Counted from the first letter of the stretch, positions 1-8,815 are shown. The stretch is DNA of 64,000 nt from Zoogloea sp041917255 (GCA_041917255.1 JAYRYA010000006.1:95662-159661), one strand, 5' to 3'. Notes: a model not told the origin generated them from the sequence alone. Numbers and translations: made by a program.

Positions 1-181
1 GACATGATGCTTTTTCGCGAGGGTATCACGAGGGCTGCTCGTGACAGGTTCAGACGGGGCTCAGCAGCCCAGCCATGACCGGCCGCCGCATCCACCGGGG
101 GTGGGGATACGAACGGCAGGGAACTCCTGTACGAAAATCATGCGCTTCGAGGTCACGATGGAATCGGGTTGGTCCGATGAA
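1..181. other. Left-edge non-coding stretch
   Basis: No convincing gene lies between the window edge and the end of gph. A short inverted repeat, TCACGAG-GGCTG-CTCGTGA (26-44), is visible but has no T-run on either strand. On the minus strand an ATG sits at 5-3, where the next gene of a gph operon could begin. In many betaproteobacteria trpE follows gph, so this may be the gph-trpE spacer, but no trpE coding sequence is in view. I saw no tryptophan-rich leader peptide. Confidence 0.4.
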
Positions 182-874
182 TCAGCGGATGCGCGGGAGC
201 GCATCGACGAGGCTGGATAGTAGCCCGTCGCAATCGATGCTGTCCACCGGCTTTCCTTCGCTGTAGCCATAGGTGACGAGCAGCACCGGCATGCCGGCAG
301 CACGGGCCGCTTCGGCGTCGTTTGCGGAGTCGCCGATCATCAGCGATTCCACCGCTGGCACACCCAGCAGTTCGCAAGCGTGAAAAAGCGGCGCCGGGTG
401 GGGCTTCTTCTCGGGCAGGGTGTCGCCGCTCACCGTGGCGCCAAAGTAGCCGGCGATGCCCATGCGCGCCAGCAGCGGGCCGGTGAAGGCCGCCGGCTTG
501 TTGGTGACGCAGGCCATCGCCACGCCCTGATCCTGCAGCGCTTCCAGCGCCGGCACCACGCCCTCGTAGATCGTGGTGGCGAGGCCATTGACCTCGGCGT
601 AGTGGCGACGGAAGACGTCCACCGCCTGGGCCATCTCGGCGTCGCTGGCGGTACCGTGCTCGGCAAGGCAGCGCCGCACCAGATTGAGCATGCCTTTGCC
701 AACAAACGTGCGGATGGTGTCGATGGAATGGGGCGCGCGGCCCAGCTCGACCATCATCCGGTGACAAGCTTCGGATAAATCCGGGATGGAGTCGAGCAGG
801 GTGCCGTCCAGATCGAACAACACGGCGCGCACCGGGCGGCCAGGGGTGTGGGCAGTCATGGCAGGGCGAAGCAT
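182..874 (-). CDS. gph: Phosphoglycolate phosphatase, HAD family
   Basis: A 230-residue HAD-superfamily hydrolase that should dephosphorylate 2-phosphoglycolate in the cytosol. Motif I is FDLDGTLLDS, with nucleophile D21 and acid/base D23. Motif II is VTNKP near residue 125, the motif III lysine lies in EKKPHP, and motif IV is GDSANDAEAA. The cap between motifs I and II is the alpha-helical Gph type, and length fits the family. An in-frame ATG at 859 is an equally possible start; neither has a clear Shine-Dalgarno. In related genomes rpe lies directly upstream. Here a transporter/regulator pair separates them, yet the strand relationship is kept. Confidence 0.9.
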   Translation of the reverse strand: MLRPAMTAHTPGRPVRAVLFDLDGTLLDSIPDLSEACHRMMVELGRAPHSIDTIRTFVGKGMLNLVRRCLAEHGTASDAEMAQAVDVFRRHYAEVNGLATTIYEGVVPALEALQDQGVAMACVTNKPAAFTGPLLARMGIAGYFGATVSGDTLPEKKPHPAPLFHACELLGVPAVESLMIGDSANDAEAARAAGMPVLLVTYGYSEGKPVDSIDCDGLLSSLVDALPRIR

Positions 875-905
875 CTGAATCGGAAGCCGCGCAGGATACG
901 GGACT

Positions 906-2078
906 TCACCGGGCCGACGCCAGCACGCCGCGCCGCCAGCCGCCCATTGCGATCGCCGCCATCAGCAACGCCACGGGCACTGCCGCCAGCAGATTGACCC
1001 GCTCCCAGCCCAGCCCATCCACCAGCCGACCGGCAAACAGCGTGGCCAGCGTCACGGTGAGGAACACCGCGCTGTCGTTGAAGGCCTGCACCGTGGGGCG
1101 CTCCTCGTCGCGGCAGGTTTCGGTGAGCAGCGTGGTGGCGCCCACGTAGAGGAAGTTCCAGCCCACGCCTACCAGGGCCAGCGCGATGCCGAAATCGTTG
1201 ATCGCGTCGCCGCCCAGCGCCCAGGCGATCCCCGCCAGATTGAGCGCCCCGCCGCCTAACATCACCGCCGGCGCCCCCACGCGGCGGATCAGCGCGCCGG
1301 TGACGAAGCCCGGCGCGAACATCGCCACCAGATGCCACTGGATCACCGCGGTGGTGGCGCCAAAGTCGTGCCGCGCGCACAGCATGGCCAGCGGCGTGGC
1401 GGTCATCAGGAGGCCCATCACCCCGTAGCCGATGGCCCCGCCGGCCACGGCCAGCCGGAAGCGCCCATCGCGGGCGATCTCGGCCAGCCTGCGCGGCGCC
1501 CTGCCGGCAGCCGCCGCTTGCGGGGCCGGCAGCGTGAGCCATGACCCGAGCAGCGCCGCCAGCAAGGCGACGCCCACCAGCACCGCAAAGCTGGCAGCAA
1601 AGGGCGTCGCGGCCAGATCGCGGGTGTGACGGGCGATGAGCGGCCCGAGGAAGGCCGCCAGCACGCCGCCGGCGAGGGTCAATGAGATCGCCTGCCCGCG
1701 CCGCTCGACGGGCACGGCTTCGGCGGCCGCAAAGCGGTAGAACTGGCTGGCTGCGCCCAGCACGCCCACACCCAGTCCGGCCAGCACGAACAGCGCGAAG
1801 CTGCGGGTGGCGATACCGGCCATTGCCAGCGCCAGCCCCGCGGCGCCCACCAGCGCGCTGCCGACGAACACCGGCCGCCGCCCCCGCCGCGCAGACAGCC
1901 GGGCCAGCGGATGCAGCGCCAGCATGGTGGCAAGGTACTGGGCAGCGAGCGGCACGGTGGCCCAGCCAGGCGTGGCGGCGAGATCGACGCTGACCAGCGC
2001 CGAGGAAGACAGCATCAGGCTGACGACGGTCATCGCCAGCGCCTGGCTGAGGGTGAGCAGCAGGACGTTGCGGTTCAT
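906..2078 (-). CDS. Major facilitator superfamily transporter
   Basis: A 390-residue, very hydrophobic protein with about twelve predicted membrane segments. The MFS loop signature ARLSARRGRRPVF follows the second segment (about residues 60-72). The start at 2078 is chosen because GGAG lies 6-7 bases upstream; a longer frame to 2144 would run into the divergent promoter region. Substrate is unknown. It is transcribed divergently from a GlxA-type regulator 83 bp away, a common arrangement for a regulator controlling an efflux or uptake pump. The pair sits between rpe and gph and looks like an accessory insertion. Confidence 0.85.
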   Translation of the reverse strand: MNRNVLLLTLSQALAMTVVSLMLSSSALVSVDLAATPGWATVPLAAQYLATMLALHPLARLSARRGRRPVFVGSALVGAAGLALAMAGIATRSFALFVLAGLGVGVLGAASQFYRFAAAEAVPVERRGQAISLTLAGGVLAAFLGPLIARHTRDLAATPFAASFAVLVGVALLAALLGSWLTLPAPQAAAAGRAPRRLAEIARDGRFRLAVAGGAIGYGVMGLLMTATPLAMLCARHDFGATTAVIQWHLVAMFAPGFVTGALIRRVGAPAVMLGGGALNLAGIAWALGGDAINDFGIALALVGVGWNFLYVGATTLLTETCRDEERPTVQAFNDSAVFLTVTLATLFAGRLVDGLGWERVNLLAAVPVALLMAAIAMGGWRRGVLASAR

Positions 2079-2129
2079 GACGGACTCCGGGAGGTTTTGA
2101 CCCGTCCATCGTCGCCCGCTAGAGTGATG

Positions 2130-2142
2130 GCGTAAATGACGC
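2130..2142. promoter_or_regulatory. Candidate operator in the MFS/GlxA divergent promoter
   Basis: The inverted repeat GCGT-AAATG-ACGC lies midway in the 83-bp spacer between the divergent transporter and regulator genes. Its position suits shared control by the adjacent AraC/GlxA-type regulator. The assignment rests on symmetry and position only. Confidence 0.4.
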
Positions 2143-2161
2143 AATTACCTCATTTCATGCC

Positions 2162-3103
2162 ATGACCCGCACCATCCGCTTTCTGGTCTATCCCGACTTT
2201 CAGATCCTCGACGCCGCCGGCCCCCTGTCGGCCTTCGAGGCCGCCAACGGCGCGGTGCCCGGCGCCTACGCGCTGCAGCTTGTTTCGCGGGATGGCGGCC
2301 TCGTGGCCAGCTCCGGCGGCATCCGCCTCGCCACCGAGGCGATGGACGACGCGCCGGACGCCGACACCCTCATCGTGGTGGGCGGCGACGGCGTGTATCC
2401 GGCCACCGGCTGCGCGGCCACGGTGGATTTCGTGGCCCGCAGCGGCGCCCGCCTGCGTCGGGTGGCGAGCGTGTGCTCCGGGGCTTTCCTGCTCGCTGCG
2501 GCCGGGCTGCTGGACGGCCGCCGGGCCACCACCCACTGGCAGCGCACGTCGGCCTTTGCCAAGCGTTTTCCGCAGGTGAAGCTGGAGGCCGACCGGATCT
2601 TCATCCGCGACGGCCAAGTGTGGACGTCCGCCGGCATCAGCGCCGGCATCGACCTGGCCCTGGCGCTGATCGGCGACGACCTGGGCGAAGCCGTGGCCCG
2701 CCACGCGGCACGCCAGCTGGTGGTGTATTACCGCCGCCCTGGCGGTCAGTCGCAGTTCTCCGAGCTGGCCGCCCTGCAGCCCGCCGACGGGCGCTTTGCG
2801 GCGCTGCTCGACCACATCCGCAGCCATCTGGACGAGCGGCTGGACGTGGATGCGCTGGCAGAGAAAGCGTGCATGAGCCCGCGCCATTTTTCACGGCGCT
2901 TCACGGCGGAGGTGGGGGTGTCGCCCGCGCGGGCGGTGGAGCGGCTGCGGGTCGAGGCCGCCGCGGCGCTGCTCGAGAGCAGCGGCGATTCGGTGCAGGC
3001 GGTGGCCCGGCGCTGCGGTTTCAGCGATCCGGAACGGATGCGCCGGGCCTTCGTGAAGCTCCTGGGCGTGCCGCCGTCGGCCCGGCGGCGCGCTACAGGA
3101 TGA
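2162..3103 (+). CDS. GlxA-family transcriptional regulator (DJ-1/PfpI + AraC HTH)
   Basis: A 313-residue two-domain regulator. Residues 1-190 form a DJ-1/PfpI-like domain with the nucleophile-elbow cysteine C105 (SVCSGAFLL) and the following ATTHW motif. Residues about 215-310 are an AraC-type DNA-binding domain with two helix-turn-helices (LDVDALAEKACMSPRHFSRR and the SDPERMRRAF segment). Proteins of this architecture usually sense small metabolites and activate neighbouring catabolic or export genes. The divergent MFS gene is the obvious target. No clear ribosome-binding site precedes the ATG. It ends 7 bp from the convergent rpe gene. Confidence 0.88.
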   Translation: MTRTIRFLVYPDFQILDAAGPLSAFEAANGAVPGAYALQLVSRDGGLVASSGGIRLATEAMDDAPDADTLIVVGGDGVYPATGCAATVDFVARSGARLRRVASVCSGAFLLAAAGLLDGRRATTHWQRTSAFAKRFPQVKLEADRIFIRDGQVWTSAGISAGIDLALALIGDDLGEAVARHAARQLVVYYRRPGGQSQFSELAALQPADGRFAALLDHIRSHLDERLDVDALAEKACMSPRHFSRRFTAEVGVSPARAVERLRVEAAAALLESSGDSVQAVARRCGFSDPERMRRAFVKLLGVPPSARRRATG

Positions 3104-3110
3104 AGCAGTA

Positions 3111-3800
3111 TCAGCCGGCCAGGGCCTGACGGAACTTGCCGATCACGGTGTCGTAGCGGTTCGGGTCGGTATCGCAGGGCGCGCCGAACACCGCCGAGCC
3201 CGCCACAAAGGTGTCGGCACCGGCGGCGGCGATCTGGGCGATGTTGTCCACCTTCACGCCACCATCCACTTCCAGCAGGATCTCACGACCGGTGCGGGCG
3301 GTGTAGGCGTCGATCTTGGCGCGGGCCTCGCGCAGCTTGTCGAGGGTGCCGGGAATGAAGGACTGGCCGCCGAACCCCGGGTTCACGCTCATCACCAGCA
3401 CCACGTCGAGCTTGTCCATCACGTAGTCCATCCAGGTGAGCGGCGTGGCCGGGTTGAAGACCAGACCGGCCTTGCAGCCGCTGTCGCGGATCAGGCCGAG
3501 GGTGCGATCGACGTGCTCGGAGGCTTCGGGGTGGAAGGTGATGATGTCGGCGCCAGCCTTGGCAAAGTCGGGCACGATGCGGTCGACGGGCTTGACCATC
3601 AGATGCACGTCGATGGGCGCGGTGGTGTGGGGGCGGAGCGCCTCGCAGACCAGCGGACCGATGGTGAGGTTGGGCACGTAATGGTTGTCCATCACGTCGA
3701 AGTGAATCCAGTCGGCACCGGCGGCGATCACCTGGGTGACCTCCTGGCCGAGTTTCGCGAAATCGGCGGAAAGCAGGCTGGGGGCGATGCGGTAGCTCAT
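3111..3800 (-). CDS. rpe: Ribulose-phosphate 3-epimerase
   Basis: A 229-residue TIM-barrel enzyme interconverting ribulose 5-phosphate and xylulose 5-phosphate in the pentose phosphate/Calvin pathways. Visible motifs are APSLLSADFAKL at the N-terminus, the metal/catalytic HFDVMD (H33, D35), HLMV, VNPGFGGQSF, EVDGGV with the second catalytic Asp, and the phosphate-binding FVAGSAVF near the end. The start at 3800 gives the canonical MSYRIAPSLLSADF; a longer upstream extension would be atypical. It is divergent from apaG, the order seen in related betaproteobacteria. Confidence 0.96.
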   Translation of the reverse strand: MSYRIAPSLLSADFAKLGQEVTQVIAAGADWIHFDVMDNHYVPNLTIGPLVCEALRPHTTAPIDVHLMVKPVDRIVPDFAKAGADIITFHPEASEHVDRTLGLIRDSGCKAGLVFNPATPLTWMDYVMDKLDVVLVMSVNPGFGGQSFIPGTLDKLREARAKIDAYTARTGREILLEVDGGVKVDNIAQIAAAGADTFVAGSAVFGAPCDTDPNRYDTVIGKFRQALAG

Positions 3801-3947
3801 GGGGAAGGCCCGTTTACGGGTCGGTTGGCGGAGGGAGGCCGGCAGTTTACCGCCGCCCGGCAGTCGCGCCAATGTCACCAACGGTTGCAGGGCAACGACG
3901 ATTGGGCTTCAATGAACAACCCCAACCCGAGCCCCCTGCCCGACACC

Positions 3948-4334
3948 ATGATTTCGACATCCAACCGGGACACCATTCAGGTGACCGCCGTCGCCCGTTT
4001 CATCCCAGAGCAGTCCGACGTTGACGCCAACCGCTACGTATTCGCTTACCACATCACCATCCGCAATACCGGCAGCGTGACCGCCCAGCTCATCAGCCGC
4101 CACTGGATCATCACCGACGCCGAAGGCAAGGTGCAGGAAGTCCAGGGCTCCGGCGTGGTGGGCGAGCAACCGGTACTTCAGCCCGGCCAGCAGTTTGAAT
4201 ACACCAGCGGCTGCACCATCGACACCCCGGTGGGCACGATGAAGGGCAGCTACCAGATGGTGGCCGGCGACGGCTCACGCTTCGATGCGCCCATCGCCGA
4301 ATTCACGCTGGCGATGCCGCGCACCCTCCACTGA
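3948..4334 (+). CDS. apaG: ApaG protein
   Basis: ApaG is a small fibronectin-III-like beta-sandwich protein whose biochemical role is unresolved; it is linked to Co/Mg homeostasis and Ap4A metabolism. The core NRYVFAYHITIRN, the RHWIITD segment, GSGVVGEQPVLQPG, and FEYTSGCTIDTPVGTMKGSY are diagnostic. From this ATG the protein is 128 residues, matching the family (about 125). An in-frame ATG at 3912 would add 12 residues; neither start has a good Shine-Dalgarno. It converges on the DUF2238 gene with a 3-bp gap. Confidence 0.92.
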   Translation: MISTSNRDTIQVTAVARFIPEQSDVDANRYVFAYHITIRNTGSVTAQLISRHWIITDAEGKVQEVQGSGVVGEQPVLQPGQQFEYTSGCTIDTPVGTMKGSYQMVAGDGSRFDAPIAEFTLAMPRTLH

Positions 4335-4337
4335 GGC

Positions 4338-4970
4338 TCACAGGGGCCGGCGCAGGCCGCCCAGCCGGTTGATCTGACGATCCTGCCAGCGCCCCAGCAA
4401 CACCTGCCCCACGATGGCGCCGATGAGCGCCATCGCCATGTCGCTCTGGGTGTCCCACGGGTCGCCTTGGGTGCCCAGGAAGGCATCCGCCCCCTGCCCC
4501 AGCGCTACCGCTGCTCCCCACTCGATGAGCTCGTAGAGCGCCGAGATCGCCAGGCAGATGCTGGTGACAATGTAGAACAGCCAGCCGCGCCCGCGCACCA
4601 CGCGCAGCCGCAGCAGGATCTCCCGCGCCACCATTGCCGGCACCAGACCTTGCATGAAATGTCCGATGCGGTCGTAGGGGTTGCGATCCAGCGCCAGCAC
4701 ATCCTGCAGCCAGAAGCCGAAGGGCACTTTGGCGTAGGTCCAGGCGCCGCCGACGATCAGCACCAGCGCATGGGCGGCGATCAGCACCTGCAGCAGCAGC
4801 GTGAGCGGAAAGCGCCGGTGGGTGGCCACCAGCAGCGGTGCGGCGATCATCACCGGCGCGACCTCCATCCACCAGGTCGTGCGGTCGAAGGGCGCCAGGC
4901 CCGACCACACCAGCGCCACCCCGACGAGCCCTAGCAGCGCAACAGATACCCGATCCAGGTTGATCCTCAT
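4338..4970 (-). CDS. DUF2238 (YjdF-like) inner-membrane protein
   Basis: A 210-residue polytopic membrane protein with about six hydrophobic segments. The conserved polar signature typical of DUF2238 is present: NPYDRIGHFMQGLVPA around residues 96-111, YELIEWGAA near 146, and LGTQGDPWDTQSDM around 165-178. The acidic/histidine residues of these motifs lie at membrane boundaries. Function is unknown in the family. It stands alone, transcribed away from the chemoreceptor gene and toward apaG. Confidence 0.8.
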   Translation of the reverse strand: MRINLDRVSVALLGLVGVALVWSGLAPFDRTTWWMEVAPVMIAAPLLVATHRRFPLTLLLQVLIAAHALVLIVGGAWTYAKVPFGFWLQDVLALDRNPYDRIGHFMQGLVPAMVAREILLRLRVVRGRGWLFYIVTSICLAISALYELIEWGAAVALGQGADAFLGTQGDPWDTQSDMAMALIGAIVGQVLLGRWQDRQINRLGGLRRPL

Positions 4971-5005
4971 GGAATGATCCGATACAAAAAAATCCTCGAG
5001 AGGGG

Positions 5006-5033
5006 TAAAAGAAATCGGTCGGCATGTCGTTAA
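5006..5033 (+). promoter_or_regulatory. Possible FliA (sigma28)-type promoter for the chemoreceptor
   Basis: TAAA at 5006-5009 and GTCGTTAA at 5026-5033 resemble the FliA consensus (TAAA, about 15 bp, GCCGATAA). The -10-like box matches 6 of 8, but spacing is one base long and the rest of the -35 box is poor. A motility promoter would make sense for a chemoreceptor gene starting at 5097. Confidence 0.3.
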
Positions 5034-5096
5034 GAGCGTACTCAGGGAAACGACCGGCTGACGACTGCCAGCCCAAAAATACGGAGACGAGAAACC

Positions 5097-6221
5097 ATGT
5101 GGTTAAACGGCAAGCAACGCCGTCAGCTGGAAACCGAACTTCAGGCTGCCCTGTCCCGCGAGGAGGGCCTGAAGACCGAGATCGCCGCACTTCGGGACGA
5201 GATCACCATGCTGCAGCAATCCCGCACCGAAAACCAGCAGGCCGCAACCGGCCAGCTCGCCGTGATCGAACGCATGAGCGCCTTCGGCAGCTCGCTCGCC
5301 AATGCCCAGGGCAGCCTCGCCGAGATGGCCAGCCTGCTGCGCGCCGAGAAGGAGAAGGCCATCGAGGCCGCCCACGTCTCCCACGCCAGCGGCCAGGCCA
5401 CCACCGAGATCGCCCAGAGCCTGTCACACCTGGCTGCCGAATCCGAAGTCTCCGCCCATCAGGTGGAAACCCTGGCCCAGCGGGCGGACGAGATCGGCGC
5501 CATCGTCAAGCTGATCCACGACGTGGCCGACCAGACCAACCTGCTCGCCCTCAACGCGGCCATCGAGGCCGCCCGCGCGGGCGAAGCCGGGCGCGGCTTT
5601 GCAGTGGTGGCCGATGAGGTACGCAAGCTTGCCGAACGCACCTCCACCGCCACACGCGACATCTCGACCCTCGTCACGCGCATCCGCGACGACTCCACCT
5701 GCGCCCGCGACAGCATGGAAACCCTGGCCCGCACAGCCAGCGAGTTCAGCGCCCGCGGCCAGACCGCCACCGGCGACATGCAGCGCCTGATGACCCTCTC
5801 GGGCGCCATGGAAGGCGTGATCGCCGGCAGCGCCATGAAGAGCTTCGTGGAGGTTGCCAAGATCGATCACATTGTCTTCAAGTTCCGGATCTATCTGGCC
5901 ATCTTCGACATGCTCGACCTGAAGGCAGGCGAAGTGTCCAGCCACACCGCCTGCCGTCTCGGCAAGTGGTACTACGAAGGCGAAGGCCACGCCTGCTTCA
6001 GCAAATTGCCCGGCTACCGGGAGATCGAACCGCCCCACATCCGCGTCCACAGCGCCGGCATCGCCGCCCTCGAAGCCAAGGCGGCCGGCGACCAGCGCGC
6101 ACTCCTGCGCCACCTGGACGAGATGGAGAATGCCTCGATGCAGGTGCTCGCGCACCTTCAGACGATGGGCGAGTCCGCCGTGGACGATCTCGCCTTGCTC
6201 TGCCACGAGCACACACATTGA
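5097..6221 (+). CDS. Cytosolic methyl-accepting chemotaxis protein with C-terminal CZB domain
   Basis: A 374-residue chemoreceptor without membrane segments or a separate N-terminal ligand domain. Residues 1-60 are a charged coiled coil. Residues about 85-245 are the MCP signalling hairpin, whose tip (about 133-181) includes DQTNLLALNAAIEAARAGE and GRGFAVVADEVRKLAERT. Residues about 250-360 are a chemoreceptor zinc-binding (CZB) domain with the His-Cys-His-His set H258, C286 (in ACRLGKWYY), H314 and H318. Family members sense zinc or hypochlorous acid through the CZB site. An ACGGAGACGA ribosome-binding region precedes the ATG. No che or flagellar genes are in the window. Confidence 0.92.
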   Translation: MWLNGKQRRQLETELQAALSREEGLKTEIAALRDEITMLQQSRTENQQAATGQLAVIERMSAFGSSLANAQGSLAEMASLLRAEKEKAIEAAHVSHASGQATTEIAQSLSHLAAESEVSAHQVETLAQRADEIGAIVKLIHDVADQTNLLALNAAIEAARAGEAGRGFAVVADEVRKLAERTSTATRDISTLVTRIRDDSTCARDSMETLARTASEFSARGQTATGDMQRLMTLSGAMEGVIAGSAMKSFVEVAKIDHIVFKFRIYLAIFDMLDLKAGEVSSHTACRLGKWYYEGEGHACFSKLPGYREIEPPHIRVHSAGIAALEAKAAGDQRALLRHLDEMENASMQVLAHLQTMGESAVDDLALLCHEHTH

Positions 6222-6254
6222 CGCCTCGGCCCTGGCCGCCCAGAATCGGGCGCC

Positions 6255-6878
6255 ATGCCAAGCCTTGACACCCTCCTCGCCTTTCTCGGCATCTCGGTAC
6301 TGATCACGCTCGCGCCGGGGCCAGACAACCTGATGGTCATCGGCCAGAGCCTGGCCCGAGGCCGCCGCGCGGGGCTGGCCTTCGGGCTCGGCTGCGCCGC
6401 CGGGTGCATCACCCACATCGCCTGGGCCACCCTCGGAGTGGCAGCGCTGATCCGCGCATCCAGCGGGCTGTTCGCCGCCTTCAAGCTGGCAGGCGCGGCC
6501 TGGCTGGTGTGGCTCGGCATCCAGGCCCTGCGGAGCGGCGGCACGCTCGCCCCGACGGCCGGCAGCCCGCCGCGTCCGTGGCAGCGGGATGTTGCCCGGG
6601 GCTTTATCGCCAACGCGCTCAATCCAAAGGTCGGCCTGTTCTTCCTGGCCTTCCTGCCCCAGTTTACCGATCCGACGAAAGGCAGCGTATCCGCGCAGAT
6701 GCTCGTCCTGGGCCTCATCTTCATCGCCCAGACCATCGTGATCTTCGGTTCGATGGCCTTCGCTGCGGGCACCATCGGTCGCCTGCTCGCCCGCCGCCCG
6801 CGCCTTGGCCCCTGGCTCGACCGGCTGTGCGGCCTGCTGTTCATCGGGCTGGCAGTGAGGTTGGCGAGGGAGGGGTAA
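6255..6878 (+). CDS. LysE/RhtB-family amino-acid exporter
   Basis: A 207-residue inner-membrane protein with about six hydrophobic segments. The signature LysE N-terminal motif APGPDNLMVIGQSLARGRRA is present (about residues 21-40), as is the central GFIANALNPKVGLFFLAFLP motif. Family members export lysine, threonine, homoserine or other small amino acids. It follows the chemoreceptor gene by 33 bp on the same strand but is not obviously related functionally. The exact substrate cannot be read from sequence. Confidence 0.9.
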   Translation: MPSLDTLLAFLGISVLITLAPGPDNLMVIGQSLARGRRAGLAFGLGCAAGCITHIAWATLGVAALIRASSGLFAAFKLAGAAWLVWLGIQALRSGGTLAPTAGSPPRPWQRDVARGFIANALNPKVGLFFLAFLPQFTDPTKGSVSAQMLVLGLIFIAQTIVIFGSMAFAAGTIGRLLARRPRLGPWLDRLCGLLFIGLAVRLAREG

Positions 6879-6889
6879 GGCGGCCGCAC

Positions 6890-6992
6890 CCGGCCTTTCT
6901 GCTTCCTTCCGCCCCGTCCCACACCCCATCGCCCGCGCACCCTCGACCTGCAAAGCCCTCCTAACTCCTCACTCCGGACTCCTCACCGCCCC
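6890..6992 (+). other. Pyrimidine-rich spacer before the ABC exporter
   Basis: The 114-bp spacer between lysE and the ABC exporter is strongly C/T-biased on the plus strand. Just before the ATG it carries degenerate copies of CTCCTCACT-like units (6959-6985). No Shine-Dalgarno is visible. A similar C/T-rich spacer lies before gltJ at 49620-49680. Confidence 0.45.
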
Positions 6993-8795
6993 ATGCGTCG
7001 TTCCCCTTCCGGCCCTCCTCCCGCCCCCGCCACCGGCGAACGCCACGACTGGCAGACCATCAAGAAGCTGCTGCCCTACCTGTGGGCCTACAAATGGCGG
7101 GTGATGTTCGCCCTGAGTTGCCTGATCGGCGCCAAGTTTGCCAACGTGGCGGTGCCCCTGGTGTTCAAGCAGCTGGTGGATGGGCTGGACATCTCCCGGG
7201 AGCAGGCCTTCATCGTGGTGCCCGCAGCGCTGCTGGTGGCCTACGGGGCCCTGCGCTTTTCCACCTCGGCCCTCACCGAACTTCGCGAGCTGGTGTTCGC
7301 CAGGGTGACGCAAGAGGCCGTGCGGGAGATCTCGCTGCAGGTGTTCCGCCACCTGCACGCCCTGTCGCTGCGCTTCCATCTTGAGCGTCAGACCGGCGGC
7401 CTGACCCGCGACATCGAGCGTGGCACCCGCTCCATCGGCTCGCTGATCAGCTACACCCTGTATTCGATCCTCCCCACCTTCGTCGAGATCGGGCTGGTGG
7501 TGGGCATCCTGCTGGTGAAGTACGAACCCAGCTTCGCGCTCATCACGGTGTTCACCCTCACGCTCTACGTCACCTTCACCTTCAAGATCACCAACTGGCG
7601 TACCGCGCTGCGCCGCCAGGCCAACGAGCTGGATTCCGCCGCCAATGCCCGGGCCATCGACAGTCTCATCAACTTCGAGACGGTGAAGTACTTCAACAAC
7701 GAAGCCTTCGAAACCCGCCGCTACGACACCGAGCTGGCCAAGTGGACCGCTGCCCAGATCAAGAACCAGAAATCCCTGTCACTGCTCAACGTGGGCCAGG
7801 CGGCGATCATCGCCTGCGGCGTCACCGCGATGATGTGGCGCGCGGCGGTGGGCGTGGCCGACGGGCGGATGACCCTCGGCGACCTGGTGCTGGTCAATGC
7901 CTTCCTGATCCAGCTCTACATCCCCCTCAACTTCCTGGGTGTGCTGTACCGGGAGATCCGCCAGGCCCTCACCGATATCGAGCGCATGTTCGGCCTGATG
8001 GGCACCCACCGCGAGGTGGCCGATGCGCCCGACGCCAGGCCCCTCGCCCGTGGCCCCGCCGACGTGCGCTTCGAGCACGTCGGTTTTGCCTACGACCCGG
8101 CCCGGCAGATCCTCCATGACGTGGATTTCGCCATCCCCGCCGGACACACCGTGGCGGTGGTCGGCCACTCCGGCTCTGGAAAATCCACACTGGCGCGGCT
8201 ACTGTTCCGCTTCTACGACGTTCAGGGCGGTGCAGTGACGATCAACGGCCAGGACATCCGCCAGCTCACCCAGGACAGCCTGCGCGCCGCCATCGGCATC
8301 GTTCCGCAGGATACCGTGCTGTTCAACGACACCCTGTTCTACAACATCCAGTACGGCCGCCCCGACGCCACCGGCGACGAGGTGAAAGCGGCTGCCCGCG
8401 CCGCCCAGCTGGAAAGCTTCATCGCCCGCCTGCCCGACGGCTGGGAGACCCGCGTGGGCGAGCGCGGTCTCAAGCTCTCCGGCGGCGAGAAGCAGCGCGT
8501 CGCTATCGCCCGCACCCTGCTCAAGAACCCCGACATCCTGATCTTCGACGAAGCCACCTCGGCGCTGGATTCGCAAACCGAGAAGGCCATCCAGGCCCAG
8601 CTCGACGCCGCAGCCCAGGGCCGCACCACACTGGTCATCGCCCACCGGCTGTCCACGGTGATGAACGCCGACGAGATCATCGTGCTCGACCAGGGCCACA
8701 TCGTCGAGCGCGGCCATCACGCCGACCTGCTCGCCAGGGGCGGCGCCTACGCCCGCATGTGGCAGCTGCAGGAAGACGCCAGCATCGAAGCCTGA
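6993..8795 (+). CDS. ABC exporter of the Atm1/HMT1 type (fused permease-ATPase)
   Basis: A 600-residue half-transporter. An N-terminal six-helix membrane domain (about residues 25-330) includes NFETVKYFNNE, a loop characteristic of the Atm1/HMT1 (ABCB7-like) subfamily, which moves glutathione-linked metal or persulfide species. The C-terminal ATPase has Walker A GHSGSGKST, signature LSGGEKQRVAIART, Walker B ILIFDEATSALD and the H-loop AHRLST. A homodimer is expected. The subfamily call is from the motif; substrate is inferred, not shown. A hairpin overlaps the stop codon. Confidence 0.92.
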   Translation: MRRSPSGPPPAPATGERHDWQTIKKLLPYLWAYKWRVMFALSCLIGAKFANVAVPLVFKQLVDGLDISREQAFIVVPAALLVAYGALRFSTSALTELRELVFARVTQEAVREISLQVFRHLHALSLRFHLERQTGGLTRDIERGTRSIGSLISYTLYSILPTFVEIGLVVGILLVKYEPSFALITVFTLTLYVTFTFKITNWRTALRRQANELDSAANARAIDSLINFETVKYFNNEAFETRRYDTELAKWTAAQIKNQKSLSLLNVGQAAIIACGVTAMMWRAAVGVADGRMTLGDLVLVNAFLIQLYIPLNFLGVLYREIRQALTDIERMFGLMGTHREVADAPDARPLARGPADVRFEHVGFAYDPARQILHDVDFAIPAGHTVAVVGHSGSGKSTLARLLFRFYDVQGGAVTINGQDIRQLTQDSLRAAIGIVPQDTVLFNDTLFYNIQYGRPDATGDEVKAAARAAQLESFIARLPDGWETRVGERGLKLSGGEKQRVAIARTLLKNPDILIFDEATSALDSQTEKAIQAQLDAAAQGRTTLVIAHRLSTVMNADEIIVLDQGHIVERGHHADLLARGGAYARMWQLQEDASIEA

Positions 8796-8815
8796 AACCG
8801 TCGCGCCGGTTCAGG
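8790..8815 (+). terminator. Hairpin at the end of the ABC exporter gene
   Basis: GCCTGAAACCG and CGGTTCAGGC form a stem of about 10 bp with one bulged A, spanning the stop codon. A weak T-rich stretch (CTTTATTTTC) follows a dozen bases later. It may act as an inefficient terminator. Confidence 0.4.

Noticed and set aside
1..60. Possible trp leader or start of trpE at the left edge
   Set aside because: Only an ATG at 5-3 on the minus strand and a small hairpin are visible; no Trp codons and no trpE sequence in the window.
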